Positions 31,425 to 41,140 of a stretch of DNA of 64,000 bases are shown piece after piece. This DNA is from Perkinsus marinus ATCC 50983 (Eukaryota; Perkinsozoa; Perkinsida; Perkinsidae). Location of the stretch: contig NW_003210279.1 in assembly GCF_000006405.1 (NCBI RefSeq), forward strand, positions 49,939-113,938, written 5' to 3'. The notes under the pieces are model-generated. The model made no database searches. It was not told where the DNA came from and saw only the letters and a program-made list of their open reading frames with translations. A program made the translations under genes and the position numbers. How positions within the stretch are numbered: the first letter of the stretch is position 1; every line of letters starts with the position of its first letter.

Positions 31425-34400
31425 ATGGGTAGTTCATCAACAACAACAAACAAAGTCGAGAATGATGATAAGAAGAACGATCTCGTGCGGCTCAGTACCA
31501 AGGACTTTCAAGGGATTGCACTTGATAAATGGGTCGAAAATAACGACAACTTCTGCAATCATTGCAGGGGTCGTATAGGGAGATTCAGGAGGTACTGAGA
31601 AAGGGGAAAAACCTAAAGGAGTCTCGAAACTATCATATTATCTCTATGGGCGAGAGGGTTGATCCCTGACGCGCGCCCTCATCGATATATGATAGGTTGG
31701 GTTACTCTTTGGGTGGCATTATGTCTTTGACATATATAGACTTCGGGGGATAGTCTTCCCGATTCCGTGATGGTGTGTTGAAGGTGTTGATTATTTTTCT
31801 CAGAGCCTACCGTTGCTCTAAATGTAACAATATCGTGTGTCATAACTGTTTGGAGACTGGAAGGTTTATTGGTCCGAAAATTTGCAAGAGGTAATATCTC
31901 ATTGCTAAGCCCGATTTTCTCTTGCCTAAGTTGCTCGTAGCAGATGTTTCAAGGGGGAGGAGATAAGTAACTCCAAGCTATTGGAAAGCCGTTCCTTTTC
32001 GGCGGTGTCGGGATCTTTGGCCTCGGCACCCGATCAAGGTAGAGTATCGAGCGAATATCGAGCGCTATCTCACTATTTAGACTCGAAAATCATCCCAGCA
32101 TCAGGGATCTCGTCGTGCAGTGATCCACCGAGCACAGCGGTGACCGATATACCGGTGGTTCAGGCTACACTAGCTTATCAGCCTAGAAAACTACCAAGTA
32201 TCTGGAGGCAGGCAAAGGTCATGTCTGATGGACAGAAGTACATAGACCCTCATGACCCAACAGGTAGTGTACTATGGGTAGTAGTGGATCCATGCTTGCT
32301 ACATGATGGGTACAGTTTAGTGAAGTGGACATCGGAGATACTCTCGTAGCGCATTTATCGATCTCGATTCCCCTGTTTGCCAAACGGCGTTTGGGGCGGC
32401 TATGCCACCCTAGGACACAAGCTCTCCGTTAATCGTTCGCGTGGGGGCCAAACAAAAGTTCCGGGATAGGCTGACTGGGTTCCACATGTCGTCGAAAGTA
32501 GAGTTACTTGGGTGTTGCCGATAGAATTAATTAGTGGCATAGTTGCCCCGGCTGGAGGAATTACTTGTACTCATGCATATGTTGACGTGGCATAGTTGCC
32601 CCGGGCGGGGGAATTACTTGTACTAATGCATATGTTGACGTGGCATAGTTGCCCCGGCTGGGGGATTTACTTGTACTAATGCATATGTTGACGTGGCATA
32701 GTTGCCCCGACTGGAGGAATTACTTGTACTAATGCATATGTTGACGTGGCATAGTTGCCCCGGCTGGAGGAATTACTTGTACTAATGCATATGTCGACGT
32801 GGCATAGCTGCCCCGGCTGGAGGAATTACTTGTACTAATGCATATGTTGACGTGGCATAGTTGCCCCGGCTGGAGAATTTACTTGTACTAATGCATATGT
32901 TGACGTGGCATAGTTGCCCCGGCTGGAGGATTTACTTGTACTAATGCATATGTTGACGTGGCATAGTTGCCCCGGCTGGAGGAATTACTTGTACTGATGC
33001 ATATGTTGACGTGGCATAGTTGCCCCGGCTGGAGGATTTACTTGTACTAATGCATATGTTGACGTGGCATAGTTGCCCCGGCTGGAGGATTTACTTGTAC
33101 TAATGCATATGTTGACGTGGCATAGTTGCCCCGGCTGGAGGATTTACTTGTACTAATGCATATGTTGACGTGGCATAGTTGCCCCGGCTGGAGGAATTAC
33201 TTGTACTGATGCATATGTTGACGTGGCATAGTTGCCCCGGCTGGAGGATTTACTTATACTAATGCATATGTTGACGTGGCACAGTTGCCTCGGCTGGAGG
33301 AAATACTTGTACAATGGTATATCTTAGGGTGGCATAGTTGCCCCGGCTGGAGGAAATACTTGTACAATGGTATATCTTAGGGTGGCATAGTTGCCCCTAG
33401 TGAGAGCGAATTAGACCTTGAAAATCTCTTAAAAAGTGTGTTAGTGTAGAATCCGACTCTTGTTGTTCCCTATCCTCGCCTAATGACCTCGATGAGTATC
33501 AACACGTGCCACACTGCTTACGGTGTATCTAGGCATTCTTACTTGCTGTCCGATACGGACGGGTTCTCTAGGCGTTCTAACCTTCACTCGGATTCGGACG
33601 GCATCTCTAGGCGTTGTTGCCTTCAGTCCGATTCGGATGGGATCTCTACGCGTTGTTAAACATTCGTGTCATAGAAGCGAGGGGTCTCAGAGCAGCCGAC
33701 ACCAACGTCTTTGGCCGAAAGTATAGTTCTGATCCCTACTGTGTGTTATCAGTGGATAAGGATAAGGTAGGCTACTTCAACTTTTCACCATTGGCGCTGA
33801 ATTGTCATGGCTTGACTCCCCAGTAGACGAAGATATCCTAAGAATCATTTTGCTCTTTCAGATAGTTCGGCGAACACCCTACATGAAGCACACGTTACAG
33901 CCTGTCTGGAACTACGTGTGCTCAACGATGGTGTTGAAGACACCAAGTCAAATATTGCAAGTGGAAGTGTAGGACGGTTGAGCAAGGTTCGATCCCTGCA
34001 TACTGCAAATTAGGTTCGATCGGGATGTAGCATCGTCTGATGACGTGATCGGTAGAGGAATCCTCGACTTGTCCACTCTCCGTCACGACCAGCCTGTCGA
34101 TGGTTGGGTGCCTCTTTCATACCATGGTATCAATGACATGCCTTTCAATACGAAGTGTTCCTCTCCTTGTATCTCAGGCAAACCGGCGGGTGCTGTTCGA
34201 TTAGAGGTTGAATTCAGCTTTACTGTGATCTCGGAGGTGGCCGCGTATATGAAACGTTATATGCTGGCTGAGGCTCAGCCTAAAGACAGACCAAAGTTCG
34301 ATGTTAATGCTCTTTATGGCCCTGGCATGTAGTAATGGATGAAGCACTGGACTCACCTCATCGCCGCTTATCTATGGGCTTGATTCTTGCTGAATATCTG

Positions 34401-35698
34401 AGTTGAATTTCGGTTCATGCCTAGCGAAGATTTTAGTAGGATCGATGAATGATAACCTATCTGTCAGGTACATCCTGGAGACACTATGGACAGATACCTT
34501 GAAGGGTCTACTCATGGGTTTCTTCTACCCGATATTCGAGTGGAATAGTTGGTGGCAGTCTGTTTTAGTATGGGTGCTGTATCTTTATGCTTGGTAATAT
34601 ACATCGGGACGGTTTCTCGACGCTACTACGTTAAAATGACCGCTGAAGCTTTACTGCATCGCGAAATTACCGCTTCGCGGCCCAGTTCGTCATACAGTAT
34701 CTTTGTACTCGTTCCCTGCCGTCTGGGGAAAGCGTCTGTGGGGAATTAATCGGTCTTCGGACGCAGTCTCGGGTTTTCTCAGTTGCTTCGTGGAGTATTG
34801 GCCAGCGGCACTATGCTGGGGAGTTGCAGCTTTGATGGGACGTAATAAGATGATGTCTGCTTACAAGAAGGCTTCCGATCAAGAGTCCTCCATCAGTAGA
34901 CATGGCAGTATGGCCTTCGTCGCTTTGGATGGTAATAGCTCATGCTCGTCTCACGGTTGGTTTGAACTAGGTGAACTGTCAGTGTATGTGAAAATTTCTT
35001 CAATTCCGCGTACTCGAGGTGGTTTCTTATGATCATCTGAGACCGTTCAGGTTTTACTTGTTTGTTTCAGACGATGATGAAGAGAAGTCGATCAACGCCT
35101 TAGTGCGTAGTTTCACCCAGTTGTCCCCTACCTGGCTTAAGGATACAGCAGCCCGGTTCCAGCGGCCTCTCAGGATTCTCGCCGATTCCTTAGACTTCGC
35201 GCAAGATTTACTCATGTGGAGGTGAAGTTGAAGCATGATTGACAGGGTACGGAGTGTATCTTTTAGGGACCCTTTGTCGAAGCCAGTGTTCTACATATTG
35301 GTGGTATCCGGCTTGGTGCTTTGCCGTTTGTCATTTGGTATGGTGATGGGTATACTAGGAAGTGCCGTGATGATGATACACTCTCCCTTAAGGGGCCTCC
35401 TTAGTGGCATTTCGGCATCAGTCCACACAGTAACACTAAAACAATATCGTGAGTTCTTTCCATTTCCGATCCGAAGCCCTCTTGCGAGTTATTGGATGCT
35501 CCTGGGTATTTCAGGTTTTTACGCGGAACCAAAGCTTGGATGAACAGAGAGAACAGTCTCTTACCTCATTGTGACATATCACATTGTAGCGACGACTACC
35601 GGCAGTTGGTCATACGCCGCCTAGCGAAAGACGCACGACGCACTCAAGCGAGTTCAGCGTCGAATCAGCCGTCTCCACATAAACCGGCAGCCGGGTGA
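31425..35698 (+). CDS. Zinc-finger + C2 domain + membrane-anchor protein, MCTP-like, paralogue 2
   Basis: Tandem relative of the gene at 25425, same order of parts. Start MGSSSTTTNKVENDDK, zinc finger split by an intron (NFCNHCRGRIG / AYRCSKCNNIVCHNC / GPKICKR), a Ser-rich linker (about 31980-32265), C2 domain (FGWDLYALLNIRVIEARGLR, SSDPYCVL, KHTLQPVWNYV, FDRDVASSDDVIGRGILDL), ALYGPGM, hydrophobic hairpin (WWQSVLVWVLYLYAW / EYWPAALCWGVAALMGRN), the helix ALVRSFTQLSPTWLKDTAAR, a final hydrophobic pair (SKPVFYILVVSGLVLCRL) and an Arg/Ser tail to 35698. About 1.3 kb between linker and C2 domain is intron filled with a 53-bp minisatellite. The C2 exon start has been tandemly duplicated. Exon ends are inferred by comparison with paralogue 1. 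Confidence 0.72.
32535..33402 (+). repeat. 53-bp minisatellite array, about 16 units (array 1)
   Basis: Unit begins TGGCATAGTTGCCCCGGCTG, then GAGGAATTACTTGTACTAAT and GCATATGTTGACG. Copies are 90-100% alike apart from the last two, which change to GAAATACTTGTACAATGGTA plus TATCTTAGGG. Those terminal variants match, in reverse complement, the units of the array at 39.7-40.1 kb. It lies in an intron of the MCTP-like gene 2, in the sense direction. A lone inverted unit (GGGGCGGCTATGCCACCCTA) lies just upstream at about 32394. Confidence 0.95.
33545..33665 (+). repeat. 39-nt tandem duplication of a splice acceptor and exon start
   Basis: Three consecutive 39-nt units carry TCCGATACGGACGGGTTCTC, TCGGATTCGGACGGCATCTC and TCCGATTCGGATGGGATCTC, each followed by TAGGCGTT or TACGCGTT. 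The last is the working C2 exon start (VRFGWDLYALLN). The two upstream units are decayed copies. Confidence 0.8.
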
Positions 35699-36566
35699 AC
35701 TTCGGCAGCGTCACGTATCGCGAAAAGTGACGTGATAGCTTCTTACAGTCCCGGCAACTTGTTAACTCTCCGAACGATATTTTTGTAAGCATACGATGTA
35801 CGACCCTCATGTGCCGTTGGTCCATTTTTCTGGTTTTTACTCTTCAGCGGCTGAACTTCAGCTGATTCTTAAATTACTTGGGTTGGCGAAATGCACCATT
35901 AGTTAGCATTGTTCTTATTGGTTCGATTGACAATTATCGTTATTGTCGTTATACCACCGCACTGTGTTCAGTTCCTCGTAAACTGGCGAGTGCCACTCAC
36001 CGAGTGGTACAGACCTTGATAGTATATCACCATCATTGCGAGATCTGGATATTGGAAGATTCGTTGAACGAGGGTTGTCGACGTTGAAGCACATGAAGGA
36101 CTTGCGGGGTGGAGGCGCTCGAACTACATCGACGTGACAGGCTTGGAGCAGTCAAAGCGAGCCGATCCAGCTGTCCGATTTATATCAGAGGATTGTTCTC
36201 TCTAATACAGCTTGTTATGTGTCATACAACCGACACTCATTTTAAGGTGTCCGACCGACTGCTGTACTTGAAGGGTTCAGGCCAATCTAACATCCCTTCA
36301 AGGGGATATCGCCCTTCTCGTCGTCGATGACTACATGCAAAGCTTCCCCTCATTATTCTCCGTGTACTCTCTGCGGCGAGACTCTCTCCTAGATTTGCTC
36401 TTTAAGCTCGACGATTTCGGCCAACTGCGCTCACGCGGTCGTCTGCTCCACGTTAGTTTTGCCTGCCATTCTGGTTTTCTGGTTTACAAGAACAGACTAA
36501 CTCTAGCAGCTCGTTATTGACAAAGGTCAAGGGCTACACAAGACGAGTCTCAATATTCGAGTCCAT
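35699..36566. other. Spacer downstream of MCTP-like gene 2
   Basis: No gene I can support. A GGCGAGTGCCACTCACCGAG motif near 35982 resembles the dyad at 28450. Confidence 0.6.
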
Positions 36567-39124
36567 TTAAAACACAGCACATAGTAGTAACATGCTTGAT
36601 ACTATTTCAGAGTAATGTAGTAGTATGCGAAAAGGCGAGCTCAATCTCATAGTGTACCAGCAGCGACGCTGTCGTCGCCAGAAGGCGGTATCCACGCCGG
36701 AGGATAGTAAGGCCTGAATTCGGATCAACACATGACCAACGCTTTCCGCATTTGTTTCCAACCGGGCGACTTTATCCAACTCGTCATTGCTGACCCCTTG
36801 AGTCTGCCGTATCTTTTCTATGAGCCCCTGAGTCTTAGCAAGGCCGCTCTGGATAGCTCGGAGCACCTGAAATATATAATGGAGCCAGAGAATCAATGAT
36901 GTTCCTCACAGGAGGCCGCATTCTCTCATGATTTAGACACAAGTGGGAGACTCCAGTATGAGAGAAGCCTCGACTCAAGGGACGCCTGATAACATGATTA
37001 GATCGCCGACAGCGTTGACATCAACACGGCCAAAAGACAGACGAAGCGAACCAGTCGATCGTTAAGCTTCTGATAAGAAGTTGATATCCACTGGCCTAAT
37101 AATCACCAGCGAGGAGGATCGCGAATAACGAAAATGACTCATCCCGGTCAGCATCGCATTAAAATAGTTATCAATGTGGATACTCTTTGTAAATACTCAA
37201 ATCAATACTGACCAAGTTTGAAGCTCTGAGCCCGCGGCTGTCGTAGCGATGCCTCCAAAGTCAACGTGAGTGATATTGTGGAACTTTGCCAGAATGTCAA
37301 CGAAGGACTCCATGTGGTCTTGGTTGAATACTCTGACGAAACGGCAGTCCCCAGCAGGGAACTTCACGAATCTACCATAGAAAATCGCTCAAACATCTTC
37401 ATCGCGACCGCCTACCTGAGACTGCTAATGTCGCTCTTCCTCAATAACTCGAGAAGATCTGTCACTGCTACTTCCTCCTCGAAACACTGTAAGGAAGGAG
37501 CTCAGACGTAGCAGTAACAACCCACAACTAACCGAGTCTGGTATCGCTAAGACCTCCTTGTGGCTCTTCGGTGGAGCATCTTGTGCTAACAGTAGTACGC
37601 TGGCTGAGTGCTGTATAATGGGAGTGAGCAGTGATAAGAACAAGGCTTGCGTTCCGGCCTCCACAGATCTCTGGAAAGTAGCTCAATGAGTAACTCAAGC
37701 TGCCGCAATCCTACCCGATTCCGTCTACGCGGTTGTTTGTCCTTCTCTATCTCATGAATCGTCTCTTTCGGGGCCTGAGGCTGCATGCGAAGACAGTTGA
37801 TGAAAGGATCGGCCCTCACCGGGATCTCGCTCTTCACTGTCTCATTCGCCTCTCCAGTCCCAGCAATCTCAGCCGCATCGCGAGCCTGAAAGCAACACTT
37901 GAAACCGCAGTAAAAACTTGAACTCTATTTCACCTCGACATTTTCAGCATGACTGAGCACCTTCGGCCTACTCCGTGGCGTCGTCTTCCTCTTCTTGTTG
38001 GCAACAGATGGTGCAGATAGAACGGGAGTCTCCATCTGGACAGAAACCTCCCCCTACGCTCTTTCAATTTTGCAGTTCATCACATCGAGTTGAGCCTCTC
38101 TCGACTTTGATCTATTCCGCTTCTGCCCAGTCGCTCTAACTGAAGGCCTAGCCGCTTCAGCCGTACGTGATGGTGCTGTTGACGGAGAGAGAGCAAGAGG
38201 CCAGTCGTCATCCGCAGTGCACTGTGAACCTACCATCGTTTCAAGAACGCCTATCGTGGATGGAAATGGAGTCTCACCTTCGAGCATAGAACAAGAGAAG
38301 TCACTCAAGTGAGCAACCCACTGCGCAGTTGCGTTGTTGACGAACCTGTCAGTTCTCTGAGCGACACTCACTTCCCACACTCCCATGTTACCTCCGTCGA
38401 TGGCAGTGATCGCACTGCACCAGTGCTATGTCGTCTAACCCCAGAGACCCTTTATCGATATTATTGGGGACATTCTCAACTTGAGAAAGCTCAGCAGGAG
38501 CCGATTCCTGGTGGGAAATGCAGCGGGCTGCAGCCTTTAGAGCCAGATGACCAATCATCGAAGCTCACTTCTCCAGTATCTCCGACCGTTGTGGTCTGAT
38601 CTCTACTAGCATCAACATCGACCTGGCATTTGATCCGAGAGGCATCGATTTGTTCCTCAGCTGTGAGACGACTCTGGGAGCAAGAGGGTCGCCACGTATA
38701 GGGGGAGTGGAGGCCTCACCACAGCTCTAGGACCCCCTTTGGCCGGGAATATAACCTCGTTCGCGATACTCAAGCAGAGGGACTCGAGTTGAATTGTCTC
38801 CTCGGGCGAACACTGAATACTGGAAAAAAGACTACTGTACTAGGTACCTGAGACTGTTTAGCATCGGCCTACCTCAAGAATAATATTTGACATATAGGGG
38901 GACTCTCTTTCCCATCCTCCTCGGTAGACAGGACTTCTCGTACTGCATCCACCAAGGCACGAATCTGCCAAGACGATTACCATGTTGATGAGAGTTGGGA
39001 CCGTCGAAACTCCGCAAGGAGGTCTCGATGAGAAGTAACGAACGGAAAGAGGAGGAAGAGGGAGGACACTGACCCCCTCCAGAGAGTCCAAGATCGCTAT
39101 GTTCGTAAGGTGCAACTGACCCAT
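36567..39124 (-). CDS. Unknown multi-exon protein with a CW-like zinc finger, probably nuclear
   Basis: Reconstructed in pieces from the ATG at 39124 (MGQLHLTNIAILDSLEG). Then ALVDAVREVLSTEEDG; an exon ending DQTTTVGDTGE, a 61-nt intron, and ESAPAELSQVENVPNN to the motif LVQCDHCHRRR. A 46-nt intron joins this to FVNNATAQWVAHLSDFSCSM. The C-x2-C ... C ... C spacing resembles a CW zinc finger, a reader of histone H3 tails, but the usual second Trp is missing. Basic segments (KRNRSKSREAQLD / KKRKTTPRSRPKVLSHAEN) suggest nuclear import. The C-terminal half is helical (LFLSLLTPIIQHSASVLLLA; EEEVAVTDLLELLRKSDISS; AIQSGLAKTQGLIEKIRQTQ), with FVKFPAGDCRFVRVFNQDHM between. Several joins are inferred. 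No family assigned with confidence. Confidence 0.55.
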
Positions 39125-39148
39125 CGGCGATCGTGCTTGCTTGGCTCG

Positions 39149-39445
39149 ATGAGCAAAAGCCTTCAACTAAGTGATGGACAGATTATGATATGTCAGAAGA
39201 AAGCAAATGATGGGTACCAATTCAAGCAGGTCATCTATGCTGGGTATGCTTATGCTGTCCAGGTCCACTACGAGGGACGTGCCCCAGTAAACGCTGGCGA
39301 CTTCCCTGAAGCACCATTCATACAACCAACTAAAGACATACAGATACAGAATAGTCAATTGAAAGCCTATGATATCTCATTCTACTTCAATCGACCCTCG
39401 ATAGAGAATATTAGCCCTAGTGAGGTGGTGACGGTGGTAGTGTGA
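39149..39445 (+). CDS. Small hypothetical protein or terminal exon
   Basis: 98 codons from the ATG at 39149 (MSKSLQLSDGQIMICQKKAN ... QVIYAGYAYAVQVHYEGRAP ... SEVVTVVV). The beta-strand-like pattern and composition fit a real protein, possibly the C-terminal exon of a secreted lineage-specific protein. It starts 25 bp from the divergent gene above, so either this start or that gene's start may be wrong. Confidence 0.35.
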   Translation: MSKSLQLSDGQIMICQKKANDGYQFKQVIYAGYAYAVQVHYEGRAPVNAGDFPEAPFIQPTKDIQIQNSQLKAYDISFYFNRPSIENISPSEVVTVVV

Positions 39446-39659
39446 CCTACTTGAGTGCTGATAGGTCTGGCTTAGTAGGATCCTCTGGTTGTATACGATA
39501 GAGCTCCTTCAGTATCGAGGACGACGACGACGTTGTCCCTATCCCTGCTGGTGCTGCCGTTGTGTCACCACTTTGGTGAGGATGCAGAATGGCGGCGTCC
39601 TGATACATACCGGATGTAGATTACCATACCTCCCCAACAATAGTTTTAAGAAGCTTAGT

Positions 39660-40060
39660 CTGCCGTGGGGGCAGCTATGCCACCGTAAGATATGACTTAG
39701 TATAATTAGTTTCTCCACTTGGGGCAACTATGCCACCGTAAGAGATATTTAGTACAATCAATTCGCTCTCATTAAGGGCAACTACGCCATCATAAGATAT
39801 GACTTAGTACAATCAATTCGCTCTCATTAAGGGCAACTACGCCATCATAAGATATGACTTAGTACAATCAATTCGTTTTACTAGGGGCAACTATGCCACC
39901 CGAAGATACGCCTTAGTACAATTAATTTCTCTATCGGGGGCAACTATGCCACCGTAAGATATGACTTAGTACAATCAATTCGTCTTACTAGGGGCAACTA
40001 TGCCACCCAAAGATATGCTTCAGTGCAATTAATTCCTCCGACCGGGGTGACTATGCCATC
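39660..40060 (-). repeat. 54-bp minisatellite array, about 7-8 units (array 2)
   Basis: On the plus strand units read GGGGCAACTATGCCACCGTA then AGATATGACTTAGTACAATC and AATTCGTCTTACTA, with variants (ATCATAAG, ACCCGAAG). The reverse complement matches the terminal units of array 1. No gene has been placed across it. Confidence 0.93.
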
Positions 40061-41140
40061 GGCCCAGGCTGAGCAACACTCTTGCGCAGCCAAGTTTTTT
40101 CACTTAGGTCGATGATTTCGTTCAAGTAAGGTGAAATGAACTTCGCTGCGGAATATTAATATTTTTACCTGGGTAGCCAATAACTGATTCGAAGTAATTA
40201 ATGCTGCTGCTGATGGAGACGACGACGACGAGGGCGGCTGTTTCAAACGTTTGCCTCCCCGTTGAACCATCGTGAGAGGCGATCAAAAAGAGATAACAAC
40301 CGCTGAAGATAAGGTATATTCTCGCCTCCCCCACTCGTAATGACATGACTAACTCGAAAACGACTTTGAAGGATATATAACTAGAGACAAACAGAAGCAC
40401 TGCTCGAAGCGGAGCACTCATAGATCGTGAACAGCGACATGATTCAAGATGATGAGACTTTTGGGGGGAATGAGGAGAGATGAAGCGGGAGGATGGTATG
40501 CAAGTTGAAAATGCCGAATTGGCACCATTGTGTTGTTCATGGCATGGTCGTACAACACTGCTCGCATAATATGCGTTGCATACATGGGTCACCAATTGGA
40601 TTGGAGACTCGGCTAACCGGCCCGACTTGGGTCACCCATCCCGATGGATTCTGGCAATCCACGCTGTCTCCAGCACGCCAGTGGTGATAATGGCACTATC
40701 CAAAGCTGGAGGAAGGGCTTTGCACGTAGACTCCGATGATATCAGTCAATGATGCCAAAGAGTAATGCGAGTACCGGCCTGAACGAATCGACTCTCAAGA
40801 GAGAGAACGCAAGCGTTGACACTCACTGAGTTCTTGCTCAGCGACAGTAAAAAAGCATAATGCAACAGATTGTGAGATAAGCTTTTCGAAGAGGATGGGT
40901 AGCCATCGCTCGTCTAACTCCACCAATGAAACTATGAGCACAGATCATCCAGCAGTTTTTTGATAGGCTCCGAAGCGATCATAGTGGAGAAGAAACGAAG
41001 CAATTAAACGGCTACAGTGAACTATTCCAGGACAAACACAAGGCAGTTGAAGGATCTCTTATTACACAGAGGATAGTACGGATGAATCATATTAGAGATA
41101 GGAAGTATCGTAAATGGTGTCGAAGAACCGGATTCTCTCT
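40061..41140. other. Spacer without a supportable gene
   Basis: A 157-codon minus-strand frame (40122-40595) has hydrophobic patches but no family signature and overlaps low-complexity CGA/CTG sequence. I do not call it. Confidence 0.5.

Noticed and set aside
32535-33402. CRISPR array
   Set aside because: Units are contiguous 53-bp tandem copies with no unique spacers, and the genome is eukaryotic.
40122-40595. 157-codon minus-strand frame with hydrophobic patches
   Set aside because: No signature, overlaps CGA/CTG low complexity, and no supporting splice sites.
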